A program made the translations under genes and the position numbers. A stretch of DNA of 64,000 nucleotides from Herbaspirillum chlorophenolicum (GTDB taxonomy: Bacteria; Pseudomonadota; Gammaproteobacteria; Burkholderiales; Burkholderiaceae_D): assembly GCF_001189955.1 (NCBI RefSeq), contig NZ_LFLT01000002.1, positions 186,001 to 250,000 on the forward strand. The letters run 5' to 3'. Of this stretch, positions 24,755 through 33,008 are shown one piece after another (position 1 is the first letter of the stretch; every line of letters starts with the position of its first letter). The notes below the pieces were generated by a model. The model had not been told where the DNA came from and made no database searches. It saw nothing but the letters and a program-made list of their open reading frames with translations.

Positions 24755-25039
24755 ATGGCATTCGGTAAAAAGTTCGATAAAAGCAAACTGAAGCAAAAGC
24801 GCCAACAGCAAAACCCGCTGTTCAAGCGTAAGAAATTCTGCCGTTTCACCGCCGCTGGCGTTGAACAGGTCGATTACAAGGACGTGGACACCCTGAAGGA
24901 CTTCGTTCAGGAAAACGGCAAGATCATGCCGGCACGCCTGACCGGCACCAAGGCCCACTACCAGCGTCAAGTTGACACCGCGATCAAGCGTGCTCGTTAC
25001 CTGGCCCTGCTGCCGTACACCGATCTGCACAACGCGTAA
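24755..25039 (+). CDS. rpsR: 30S ribosomal protein S18
   Basis: S18 (94 residues) partners with S6 on the small subunit. Hallmarks are [32 protein letters not shown] and the basic ending [15 protein letters not shown]. The single Cys in KKFCRF is the only remnant of a zinc-type motif, so this is the zinc-independent form. AGGAG precedes the ATG. Confidence 0.98.
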   Translation: MAFGKKFDKSKLKQKRQQQNPLFKRKKFCRFTAAGVEQVDYKDVDTLKDFVQENGKIMPARLTGTKAHYQRQVDTAIKRARYLALLPYTDLHNA

Positions 25040-25065
25040 TCGCCGCCGAGAAATAGGAGAAAAAC

Positions 25066-25518
25066 ATGCAAGTCATTCTGTTGGAAAAAATCGTTAATCT
25101 CGGTGGTCTGGGTGATGTCGTGCGCGTCAAGGACGGTTTCGCACGTAACTTCCTGATCCCGCAACGCAAAGCCCGCCGCGCTACCGATGCAGCCATCGCT
25201 GAATTCGAAGCCAAGCGTGCCGACCTGGAAAAGGCCGCCGCTGAAAAGCTGGCAGCTGCGCAAGCCCAAGGCGAAAAGCTGAACGGCACCACCATCGAAA
25301 TCTCGCAAAAAGCGGGCGTCGACGGCCGTCTGTTCGGTTCGGTCACCAACTTCGACATCGCTGAAGCGCTGGGCAAGCAAGGCTTCGCAGTGGAGAAGTC
25401 GCTGGTTCGCCTGCCTAACGGTCCGCTGAAGACCGTTGGCGAGCACCCGGTTGCAGTTGCCCTGCACACTGACGTGGTGGTCGATGTGACCATCGCAGTC
25501 AAGGGCGAGCAAGCGTAA
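25066..25518 (+). CDS. rplI: 50S ribosomal protein L9
   Basis: L9 (150 residues) spans between ribosomes and affects frame maintenance. The N-terminal RNA-binding domain has the classic [32 protein letters not shown] signature. A long connecting helix with Ala/Lys/Glu follows (residues 45-75), then the C-terminal domain with [17 protein letters not shown]. It is the last gene of the ribosomal operon, ending at a terminator. Confidence 0.98.
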   Translation: MQVILLEKIVNLGGLGDVVRVKDGFARNFLIPQRKARRATDAAIAEFEAKRADLEKAAAEKLAAAQAQGEKLNGTTIEISQKAGVDGRLFGSVTNFDIAEALGKQGFAVEKSLVRLPNGPLKTVGEHPVAVALHTDVVVDVTIAVKGEQA

Positions 25519-25552
25519 GCATTGCATTCGCTGCAATTCAATTTGCAATAAG

Positions 25553-25577
25553 AAAGCCGGGTTCGCCTGGCTTTTTT
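25553..25577 (+). terminator. Terminator of the rpsF-rplI operon
   Basis: AAAGCCGGG-TTCG-CCTGGCTTT forms a 9-bp stem with one G-T pair and a tetraloop, followed by more T. It lies 35 bases after rplI. Confidence 0.88.
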
Positions 25578-25717
25578 ATTGCCGTCCGCCATCAAGGTGG
25601 ACGCATTGCCGGCCGTATCACCAGGTCGGGATGGTCAAGTCCGGCAAACGGAAATGACCATGAAGATGTGGGCCGCGATTTGCCTCCGGCCTGAAACGGC
25701 CAACCCCCATAGCAGGT

Positions 25718-25723
25718 TATAAT
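25718..25723 (+). promoter_or_regulatory. Candidate -10 element just before dnaB
   Basis: A perfect TATAAT lies 8 bases before the ATG at 25731, with only a poor -35 match 17 bases upstream. If used, transcription would begin at or next to that ATG. Confidence 0.4.
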
Positions 25724-25730
25724 GCGCGCC

Positions 25731-27176
25731 ATGAAAGAATCATCCCGCGCCAAGAAAGACTCCTTTCCATCGTTCCGCGGCCCCAGAGACTCCTCTGATC
25801 CCGAGGTCGATTCGTTACGCGTACCGCCACACTCCATCGAATCCGAGCAATCGGTCCTCGGCGGCTTGCTGCTGGACAACGCGGCATGGGATCGTATCGC
25901 CGATTTTGTCAGTCCTGACGACTTCTACCGTTACGACCACCGCATCATCTTCGAACATATCGTCAAGCTGATCAACGGCAGCAAGCCGGCTGACGTCATT
26001 ACCGTCTACGAAGCTTTGTCCACCAGCGGCAAGGCCGAAGAAGTGGGCGGCCTGGTCTACCTCAACGCATTGGCGCAGAACACGCCGTCGGCTGCCAATA
26101 TCCGTCGCTACGCCGAAATCGTGCGCGACCGCGGCGTCCTGCGCAAACTCATTACGGTGGCCGACGAGATTTCCGGCGATGCGTTCAATCCGCAAGGCAA
26201 GGACGTCAAGCAGATGCTGGACGAGGCCGAATCCAAGATTTTTGCCATCGCTGAAGAGGGTTCGCGTGGTTCGCAAGGCTTCATGGAGATCCAGCCGCTG
26301 TTGACACAGGTGGTCGAGCGTATCGATGAGCTGTACAACCGTGACAACACCAGCGACATCACCGGGGTACCTACCGGATTTATCGACCTCGATAAGATGA
26401 CCTCGGGCCTGCAGCCAGGTGACCTGATCATCGTCGCGGGGCGTCCCTCCATGGGTAAGACGGCATTCTCGATCAACATCGGCGAAAACGTCGCCATCGA
26501 CAGTGGCCTGCCTGTGGCGGTGTTCTCGATGGAAATGGGCGGAACCCAGCTCGCCATGCGTATGCTGGGCTCGGTCGGCCGTCTGGACCAGCACCGTCTG
26601 CGTACCGGCCGCCTGCTGGATGAGGACTGGCCTCGCCTGACGCATGCCATCCAGAAAATGAACGATGCGCAGTTCTACATCGATGAAACACCGGCATTGA
26701 GCCCGATCGAATTGCGTGCGCGCTCGCGCCGCCTGGCGCGCCAATGCGGCAAGCTGGGCCTGATCATCATTGACTACCTGCAACTGATGTCCGGCAACGG
26801 CGGCAGCTCTTCCGAGAACCGCGCTTCTGAAATCTCGGAAATTTCGCGGAGCCTGAAGGGCTTGGCCAAGGAGCTCAACTGCCCGGTGATCGCGCTTTCG
26901 CAGCTGAACCGTTCGCTGGAGCAACGCCCCAACAAGCGCCCCGTGATGTCCGACTTGCGTGAATCCGGCGCTATCGAGCAGGATGCCGACGTGATTTTGT
27001 TCATTTACCGGGATGAGGTTTACAATCCGGACTCACCTGACAAGGGGACGGCGGAAATCATCATCGGCAAGCAGCGTAACGGGCCGATCGGCAGTATCCG
27101 CCTGTCATTCCTGGGCATGTATACCAAGTACGACAATTACATCGGTAATCTGGCCCAGCCTTACGGCGGCGATTGA
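25731..27176 (+). CDS. dnaB: Replicative DNA helicase DnaB
   Basis: DnaB (481 residues from this start) is the hexameric 5'-3' helicase at the fork. The N-terminal domain (VPPHSIESEQSVLGGLLLDN) interacts with primase. The RecA-like C-terminal domain has Walker A GRPSMGKT, the Walker B region LGLIIIDYLQLMSG, and the QLNRSLEQRPNKRPVMSDLRESGAIEQDADV block. An ATG three codons earlier (25722) overlaps the TATAAT box. Neither ATG has a good Shine-Dalgarno sequence, so the start is uncertain. dnaB after rplI is the usual order. Confidence 0.96.
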   Translation: MKESSRAKKDSFPSFRGPRDSSDPEVDSLRVPPHSIESEQSVLGGLLLDNAAWDRIADFVSPDDFYRYDHRIIFEHIVKLINGSKPADVITVYEALSTSGKAEEVGGLVYLNALAQNTPSAANIRRYAEIVRDRGVLRKLITVADEISGDAFNPQGKDVKQMLDEAESKIFAIAEEGSRGSQGFMEIQPLLTQVVERIDELYNRDNTSDITGVPTGFIDLDKMTSGLQPGDLIIVAGRPSMGKTAFSINIGENVAIDSGLPVAVFSMEMGGTQLAMRMLGSVGRLDQHRLRTGRLLDEDWPRLTHAIQKMNDAQFYIDETPALSPIELRARSRRLARQCGKLGLIIIDYLQLMSGNGGSSSENRASEISEISRSLKGLAKELNCPVIALSQLNRSLEQRPNKRPVMSDLRESGAIEQDADVILFIYRDEVYNPDSPDKGTAEIIIGKQRNGPIGSIRLSFLGMYTKYDNYIGNLAQPYGGD

Positions 27177-27224
27177 CGCATCATTTTTCGGCCGCGCGCA
27201 ATGCCGGCGGCCATGAAGGGAACC

Positions 27225-27247
27225 ACGGGCGGCTTTTTGCCGCTCGT
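27225..27247 (+). terminator. Possible terminator hairpin after dnaB
   Basis: ACGGGCGGC-TTTTT-GCCGCTCGT forms a 9-bp stem with one G-T pair, 49 bases past the dnaB stop. No T-run follows, so this may be a Rho-type or structural hairpin only. Confidence 0.35.
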
Positions 27248-27390
27248 GTCGTGTAAATAAGGCGCGGAGCCAGTCGGTTCGGCGCGCAAGACGGGCAGGG
27301 CGGGTTTTCGCGGGATGGGAGCGGAGCCCCGTATCGCCGGTCCGAAACAGCGCTTCATGCAAGCGCGAATCATTGACGAGAGAGTGAAAC

Positions 27391-28017
27391 ATGTTTGGAC
27401 GATTGATGCCGACTGAAGGCAAATTCTTTGACCTTTTCAATCAGCATGCCGAATTGGGGGTTAAAGGCGCAAAGGAAATGGTCGCGCTGATGACCAATTT
27501 CGATGACCTCGAAATCCGCGTGCACGCGATTGAAACCGTCGAGAAGCAGGCCGATAAGGTGACCCATACAACCATCGACCTGCTGCACAAAACCTTCATC
27601 ACACCGCTCGACCGCGACGACATCCACCAACTGATCACCCGCATGGACGACATCCTCGACCTGCTCGAAGATGCGGCCCAGACCATCTCCCTGTACGACA
27701 TCAAATCCATTACTCCCGAGGCCAAGCGCCTGGCGGAGCTGTGCCTGGCTTGTACCGAGAAGGTGCAGGCCGCCGTGGGCCTGCTGCACAACATGGACAA
27801 TTCGCGCCAGATCCTGGCGATCTGCCAGGAAATCGACCGCCTCGAATCGGATGCCGACCATGTGATGCGCGCGGCAATGTCCAAGCTGTTCCGCGACGAG
27901 CCCGATGTGCGCACGCTGATCAAGCTCAAGGCCATCTACGAAATCCTGGAAACCGTCACCGACCGCTGCGAAGACGTGGCCAACATCATTGAAGGCATCA
28001 TCGTCGAAAACGCCTGA
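27391..28017 (+). CDS. DUF47 / PhoU-like regulator of phosphate transport
   Basis: This 208-residue all-helical protein belongs to the DUF47 (PhoU-related, TIGR00153-type) family typically coded next to Pit transporters. The fold shows as repeated helices with conserved acidic pairs (HAIETVEKQADKVTH, RMDDILDLLEDAAQ, EIDRLESDADHVMRAAM, ETVTDRCEDVANIIEGI), which in PhoU relatives bind metal clusters. It precedes pit by 87 bases on the same strand. Its role as a modulator of Pit uptake is inferred from this pairing. No PhoB box was recognised upstream. Confidence 0.9.
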   Translation: MFGRLMPTEGKFFDLFNQHAELGVKGAKEMVALMTNFDDLEIRVHAIETVEKQADKVTHTTIDLLHKTFITPLDRDDIHQLITRMDDILDLLEDAAQTISLYDIKSITPEAKRLAELCLACTEKVQAAVGLLHNMDNSRQILAICQEIDRLESDADHVMRAAMSKLFRDEPDVRTLIKLKAIYEILETVTDRCEDVANIIEGIIVENA

Positions 28018-28104
28018 TGCAGGTTGCCCGGCAGTTGCGGCAGCCGCCGCGCCTGCCGGTAACCTGGCCATGGCTGCGGGGCGGCCTCAAACAACGGTTT
28101 ATCC

Positions 28105-29118
28105 ATGCATACAGTTCAAATCAGCTTACATATCCTCGTACTACTGATCGTCTTGGCCTTACTGTTCGACTTCATGAACGGTTTCCACGATGCAGCCAAT
28201 GCCATCGCCACCGTGGTGTCCACCGGTGTGCTGCGTCCGCAGACGGCAGTGGCCATGGCGGCGTTCTTCAACCTCGCCGCCGTCTTCGTGTTCCACCAGC
28301 TGCATGTGGCGGCCTCGGTGGGCAAGGGGACGATCGAGCCGGCCGTGGTTGACCATTACGTGGTCTTTGGCGCGCTCATCGGCGCCATTTTCTGGAACCT
28401 GGTCACGTGGTACTACGGTATCCCATCGTCGTCCTCGCACGCGCTGATCGGCGGCCTGGTCGGTTCGGCCGTGGCCAAGGCCGGCACCGGCGCGCTGATC
28501 TCCTCGGGCTTGCTCAAGACGATCCTGTTCATCGTGCTGTCGCCTTTGCTGGGCCTGCTGTTCGGTTCGATCATGATGCTCATGGTGTCATGGATATTCT
28601 TCCGCTCCACGCCGCGCAAGATCGATGGCTGGTTCCGTCGCCTGCAGCTATTGTCGGCCTCGATGTATAGCCTGGGCCACGGCGGCAATGACGCGCAGAA
28701 GACGATCGGCGTCATCTGGATGTTGCTCATTGCGGCGGGATATTCCAGTGCCGGCGCCGAAGCGCCGCCGATGTGGGTCATCATTTCCTGCTATTGCGCG
28801 ATCAGCCTGGGGACGCTGTTCGGTGGCTGGCGCATCGTCAAGACCATGGGCCAGAAAATCACCAAGTTGAAGCCGGTGGGCGGTTTTTGCGCTGAAACCG
28901 GTGGTGCGATTACGCTGTTCATTGCCACGGCGCTTGGCATTCCGGTGTCGACCACCCATACCATCACCGGTGCCATCGTCGGCGTAGGCGCTTCGCAGAA
29001 GATGTCCGCAGTGCGCTGGGGCGTGGCCGGCAATATTGTCTGGGCATGGATTTTCACGATTCCTGCCTCGGCGTTCGTCGCTGCAATCGCATGGTGGGTC
29101 GGCGTCCGGATCCTCTGA
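28105..29118 (+). CDS. pit: Low-affinity inorganic phosphate transporter (Pit/PiT family)
   Basis: A 337-residue membrane protein with about ten hydrophobic segments. It carries the duplicated PiT signature: FDFMNGFHDAANAIATVVSTGVL near the N-terminus and SLGHGGNDAQKTIGVIWMLL plus GIPVSTTHTITGAIVGVG in the second half. It imports metal-phosphate with protons. It is shorter than E. coli PitA (about 500), as in the short PiT class paired with DUF47 proteins. It ends at a strong bidirectional terminator. Confidence 0.95.
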   Translation: MHTVQISLHILVLLIVLALLFDFMNGFHDAANAIATVVSTGVLRPQTAVAMAAFFNLAAVFVFHQLHVAASVGKGTIEPAVVDHYVVFGALIGAIFWNLVTWYYGIPSSSSHALIGGLVGSAVAKAGTGALISSGLLKTILFIVLSPLLGLLFGSIMMLMVSWIFFRSTPRKIDGWFRRLQLLSASMYSLGHGGNDAQKTIGVIWMLLIAAGYSSAGAEAPPMWVIISCYCAISLGTLFGGWRIVKTMGQKITKLKPVGGFCAETGGAITLFIATALGIPVSTTHTITGAIVGVGASQKMSAVRWGVAGNIVWAWIFTIPASAFVAAIAWWVGVRIL

Positions 29119-29151
29119 TCCTGCGCATGCCCTGATTCCTGCGATGCCAAC

Positions 29152-29179
29152 AAAAAAGCCACCTTGCGGTGGCTTTTTT
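29152..29179. terminator. Bidirectional terminator between pit and phoH
   Basis: AAAAAAGCCACC-TTGC-GGTGGCTTTTTT, a perfect 12-bp repeat between converging pit (+) and the PhoH gene (-). Confidence 0.94.
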
Positions 29180-29204
29180 GTTGGGCATGAATATCCCGCT
29201 TACA

Positions 29205-30890
29205 TCACAGTACATCGCTGGCATGGTCCGCCAGGCGCGAGCGTTCGCCACGCGCCAGGGTTACATGGCCGCTGTGCGACCAGCCCTTGAAGCGGTCGAC
29301 CACATAGGTCAGGCCGCTGGAGCCTTCGGTCAGGTAGGGCGTATCGATCTGTGCGATGTTGCCAAGGCAGATGATCTTGGTGCCGGGGCCGGCACGGGTG
29401 ACCAGCGTCTTCATTTGCTTGGGCGTCAGGTTCTGCGCTTCATCGATGATCAGGAACTTGTTGACGAAGGTGCGGCCGCGCATGAAGTTGAGCGACTTGA
29501 TCTTGATGCGCGAGCGGATCAGGTCCTGGGTTGCGGCACGGCCCCATTCGCCGGCATCGCCATCGGATTTGTTGAGCACTTCGAGGTTGTCGTCGAAGGC
29601 GCCCATCCACGGCCCCATTTTTTCTTCTTCAGTGCCTGGCAGGAAACCGATATCTTCGCCCACCGGCACTGTCACGCGGGTGACGATGATCTCGTTGTAG
29701 AGCTTGGTTTCCAGCACCTGTGCCAGGCCTGCCGCCAGCGCCAGCAGGGTTTTGCCGGTACCGGCCTGGCCCAGCAGCGTGACGAAATCGCACTCGGGAT
29801 TCATCAGCAGGTTCAGCGCGAAGTTCTGCTCGCGGTTGCGGGCAGTGATGCCCCACACGCTGTTCTTGACGTGGCCGTAGTCGCGCAGGGTCTGCAGCAC
29901 GGCGGTCTTGCCGTTGATCTGCGAGACCTGCCCATAGAAGGCCGGTTCGCCGTTCTTCGGCTCGATGAACACGAACTGGTTGACCAGCAGCGACGGCACA
30001 TACGGACCGGTCACGCGATAGTAGGTGAGGCTGCTGCCATGCTTGTTTTCCTGCCAGGACTCCATGCCCTTGCCATGCTTGGTCCAGAAGTCGTCCGGCA
30101 GTTGCTGGATGCCCGAGTACAGAAGGTCGGTGTCTTCCAGCACATGGTCGTTGAAATAGTCTTCGGCGGGCAAGCCGATCGCGCGCGCCTTGAGGCGCAT
30201 GTTGATGTCCTTGGACACCAGCACCACCGGACGGTCCGGATATTGCTGGTCCAGCGCCCGTACCACGCCCAGGATCTGGTTGTCGGCCTTGCCTTCGGGC
30301 AGGCCTTCAGGCAGCGCGGCATTCTGCAGCTTGGTCTGGAAGAACAAGCGGCCCTTGGCATCCTTGTTGCCCAGCTTGGCCAGCGGGATGCCAAGGTCGA
30401 TCGCATCTTCGGCAATATCGGAAACCAGCGCATCCAGCGAACGTGAGATCTGGCGCGCATTGCGGGCAACTTCCGACATGCCTTTCTTGTGGTTGTCCAG
30501 CTCTTCCAGCGTGATCATCGGCAAGTAGATGTCATGCTCTTCGAAGCGGAACAGCGAGGTCGGATCGTGCATCAGCACGTTGGTATCGAGCACGAACAGC
30601 TTGGACACGCCCAGCTTGTCGGCCGTGCGGCTGGTGGGGGATTTCGCGCGCGATTCCAGGTTTTTGGGCGCAGTTTTCGGTTTTTCCGCGATCGGACTCT
30701 TGCCGCCAATGCGCGCGCGCGGTTCTGTGATCTTTGCTTCAGGAGCGACGAGTGCTGCAACAGCTGGTTTTGGGGCAGGTGCTTCGACGAGAGTGATGTT
30801 CGGTTTGACAGTTTTATTGCGTTCAGCCTTGGGGTAGTCCGCGGGAGACAACAACGCAGCTGGCTTGCTCGGCATTTTGGGCAGGGGCAT
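29205..30890 (-). CDS. PIN-PhoH fusion protein (PhoH2 type)
   Basis: From the ATG at 30890 the product has 561 residues. A basic, Pro/Ala-rich leader of about 95 residues is followed by a PIN-type nuclease domain (KLFVLDTNVLMHDP, then ITLEELDNHKKG with further acidic residues). The C-terminal PhoH ATPase domain has Walker A GQAGTGKT and the LNFMRGRTFVNKFLIIDEAQNLTP block. PhoH2 proteins are reported as RNA helicase/RNase enzymes, also found with toxin-antitoxin context; no antitoxin partner is visible here. The open frame starts 10 codons earlier, but GAGG 6-9 bases upstream supports 30890. It follows bcp at a distance, after a terminator. Confidence 0.93.
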   Translation of the reverse strand: MPLPKMPSKPAALLSPADYPKAERNKTVKPNITLVEAPAPKPAVAALVAPEAKITEPRARIGGKSPIAEKPKTAPKNLESRAKSPTSRTADKLGVSKLFVLDTNVLMHDPTSLFRFEEHDIYLPMITLEELDNHKKGMSEVARNARQISRSLDALVSDIAEDAIDLGIPLAKLGNKDAKGRLFFQTKLQNAALPEGLPEGKADNQILGVVRALDQQYPDRPVVLVSKDINMRLKARAIGLPAEDYFNDHVLEDTDLLYSGIQQLPDDFWTKHGKGMESWQENKHGSSLTYYRVTGPYVPSLLVNQFVFIEPKNGEPAFYGQVSQINGKTAVLQTLRDYGHVKNSVWGITARNREQNFALNLLMNPECDFVTLLGQAGTGKTLLALAAGLAQVLETKLYNEIIVTRVTVPVGEDIGFLPGTEEEKMGPWMGAFDDNLEVLNKSDGDAGEWGRAATQDLIRSRIKIKSLNFMRGRTFVNKFLIIDEAQNLTPKQMKTLVTRAGPGTKIICLGNIAQIDTPYLTEGSSGLTYVVDRFKGWSHSGHVTLARGERSRLADHASDVL

Positions 30891-31332
30891 CAGAACCTCG
30901 GTAGTAAATGAAGAAAACACCGCTTTGTCAGAGCGAACAGGTATTGCGGTACGGCTAACAGCGAAGGGAACATCGACTGAGCAATGGCACCGCAGGATCT
31001 AATGAAGACCTTCTGATGGCCTGCCATGCCGGAAAACGGCATCGTGGCATGGGAAAAACCATGGGATAGGAGGGCTTGATTAGGGGCAGCGGCGATTTGA
31101 AAAGTAAAAAAGCCGTTTCGGCAGGCCTTCGGCCTAAACCAGAAACGGCTTTCAAAAAACGTTTTTCTATTTGAATTCAATGGCTTGTATCGATTGACCG
31201 CATATTCGTCGAACGCGGCAGCATCGCTTGCCAGGCGATCCTGACACGGCCTGTCGCCATCGTTCGGGCAGATTCGCACTGCACGATTCCGGTAGTGTCG
31301 ACAGATGGCACTACAAGATTTCCGACGGTTTT
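30891..31332. other. 442-base intergenic region between phoH and bcp
   Basis: Both flanking genes are on the minus strand. The region holds the bcp terminator (31109-31152) and then about 215 bases that must carry the phoH promoter and leader. I see no gene, no recognised operator and no confident -35/-10 pair. Confidence 0.6.
31109..31152 (-). terminator. Terminator after bcp
   Basis: On the minus strand AAAGCCGTTTC and GAAACGGCTTT form a perfect 11-bp stem with a nested AGGCC/GGCCT hairpin in its 22-base loop, followed by TTTACTTTT. It lies 180 bases beyond the bcp stop. Confidence 0.85.
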
Positions 31333-31809
31333 TCAGGCAATGGTTTTGATGAAGGCCAGCACTTCATCCACGTGGGCTGGAACCTTGACTCCACGCCATT
31401 CTTTCACCACTTTGCCCGATCCGTCAATCACAAACGTGCTGCGTTCGACGCCGCGAACTTGCTTGCCATACATATTTTTCATCTTCATGACATCGAACAT
31501 GGTGCACAGCGTTTCGTCAGGATCCGAGATCAGTTCAAAGGGCATGTCCAGCTTGCCTTTGAAATTTTCGTGCGACTTCAAGCTGTCGCGGCTGATGCCG
31601 AAAATGTCGGTGTTGTGCCGCTGGAATTCCGGGTGCAAATCCCTGAATTGCATCCCTTCGGTCGTACACCCGGGAGTGTTGTCCTTCGGGTAAAAGTAAA
31701 GCACCAGGTTGCGGCCCTTGTAATCGGCAAGGTGGAAGTCCTTGCCGCCGGTCATGCTGGCCGAAAAATCAGGCACGGTCTTGTTCAGGATGGTTGGTCT
31801 GTTGGTCAA
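31333..31809 (-). CDS. bcp: Thioredoxin-dependent peroxiredoxin Bcp
   Basis: Bcp (158 residues) reduces hydrogen and organic peroxides through a peroxidatic Cys. The active site is YFYPKDNTPGCTTEG with the catalytic Cys near residue 48. The resolving Cys present five residues later in many Bcp proteins (CT.E.C) is absent, so recycling may use another Cys such as the one in ETLCTMFD, or an external thiol. The conserved ERSTFVIDGSGKVVKEWRGVKV is present. It is the gene after arnD on the minus strand (74-base gap). Confidence 0.93.
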   Translation of the reverse strand: MTNRPTILNKTVPDFSASMTGGKDFHLADYKGRNLVLYFYPKDNTPGCTTEGMQFRDLHPEFQRHNTDIFGISRDSLKSHENFKGKLDMPFELISDPDETLCTMFDVMKMKNMYGKQVRGVERSTFVIDGSGKVVKEWRGVKVPAHVDEVLAFIKTIA

Positions 31810-31883
31810 AATGGCGCCCCGTCTATCGGTTATCGTGAGTGTGTCGGTATTGCGTATGCCTGCAATTGCGGAGGTGGCTGGCG

Positions 31884-32825
31884 TTACATCGCCTGCACGA
31901 TCATGTCGCCCGAGCGACCTGGCAATTCGCCCCAGCTGATCGGCAGGATGGGCAGCACATCGTCTTTCACGCTTTCGTAATAATCGCCCATGGAAACCAG
32001 CTCATAGTCTTGCGCACGCCAGCCTGCCAGCAGTTGCTCGAAAATGGGGGCGAGTTTCTGCCCTTCAAGTTCCGCGTGCAGGGTGAAGACGTGGTCGCGT
32101 GGCTGTTTGGTCAGTTCCAGCAGCAGTTCGGCGGCATTGCCGGCGTCGATCAGTTTGCCGCGGATGGTACGGCCGAGGATCTCGTCAAGCGTCGGCAGCG
32201 TAGTAGGAAGTTGCACGCAGGACAAAGGTTTTCCAAAGGCCGACAGGCGATGCGGCCCGGCATCGGGATCGGCCAGCCGGCCGTCTTCGCGCAACTGCGA
32301 GCGACCGTCGGAAGAATAGGCGATGCCGAACTGGTCGAGCTGTACGAAAGCGTGATCGTTCATCTGCCAGCCGGCCGCGCCGTGGGTGACCGGCGCACGT
32401 CCGAAGATGTCGTGGTAGCGGCCGTAGGACTGCTGCATGGTTTCCTGCGTCCATTGCGCATCGGCGGTACGGGCGTTGTCTTGCCAGACGCGGTGGTCCC
32501 AGGTATGGATACCGCACTCAAAGCCGGCATCGTAGGCTTCGCGCATGAAGTCGGCGCAGGTCTTGCCGATATCCGGCGCAGGCAGCAGCGTGCCGTACAT
32601 CAGCGTCTTCAGGCCGTAGTGTTCGACTACCGAGGTACGCGATACCTTGCTGAAGAAGCCGGGGCGGAAAATTTGCTTCAACGCCCAGCCGGTATGATCC
32701 GGGCCCAACGAGAACAGGAAGGTGGCGCCAGCGCCATGCCGGCGCAGTTGGGTAATCAGGTTGGGGACGCCCACGCGGGTGCCGCGGTAGGTATCGGCGT
32801 CAATCTTGAGTGTAAGTTTGGGCAA
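31884..32825 (-). CDS. arnD: 4-deoxy-4-formamido-L-arabinose-phosphoundecaprenol deformylase ArnD
   Basis: ArnD is a polysaccharide-deacetylase-type enzyme that removes the formyl group from the lipid-linked Ara4FN on the inner membrane. Signature stretches are KIDADTYRGTRVGVPNL at the N-terminus, CGIHTWDHRVWQ (metal-binding His), AAGWQMND and QLPTTLPTLDEILGR. There is no ATG in the first part of the frame. Candidate starts are TTG at 32825 (313 residues, chosen because it directly precedes the conserved domain) or TTG at 32882; neither has a visible Shine-Dalgarno. It is separated from the other arn genes by a terminator at 32955-32982. Confidence 0.88.
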   Translation of the reverse strand: MPKLTLKIDADTYRGTRVGVPNLITQLRRHGAGATFLFSLGPDHTGWALKQIFRPGFFSKVSRTSVVEHYGLKTLMYGTLLPAPDIGKTCADFMREAYDAGFECGIHTWDHRVWQDNARTADAQWTQETMQQSYGRYHDIFGRAPVTHGAAGWQMNDHAFVQLDQFGIAYSSDGRSQLREDGRLADPDAGPHRLSAFGKPLSCVQLPTTLPTLDEILGRTIRGKLIDAGNAAELLLELTKQPRDHVFTLHAELEGQKLAPIFEQLLAGWRAQDYELVSMGDYYESVKDDVLPILPISWGELPGRSGDMIVQAM

Positions 32826-32954
32826 TGTCTGCGAATCGGAAAGGTGGCGGGGGAGTAAAGGCAATCCCGGAAATTGCTGCAATGCGGCTCAGACTGGGAG
32901 ACTAGCACCCCATGCCGCCCAGAACAATATACAGACGAAAAATGCTATCGCGAA

Positions 32955-32982
32955 AAAAGAAAACCGCGCCGTAGCGCGGTTT
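32955..32982 (-). terminator. Terminator after the arn operon decarboxylase gene
   Basis: On the minus strand AAACCGCGC-TACG-GCGCGGTTT is a perfect 9-bp stem followed by TCTTTTTT. It lies 27 bases after the stop of the ArnA-type decarboxylase gene and before arnD. Confidence 0.9.
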
Positions 32983-33008
32983 CTTCTGGCAAATCGAATG
33001 CTTGATGG

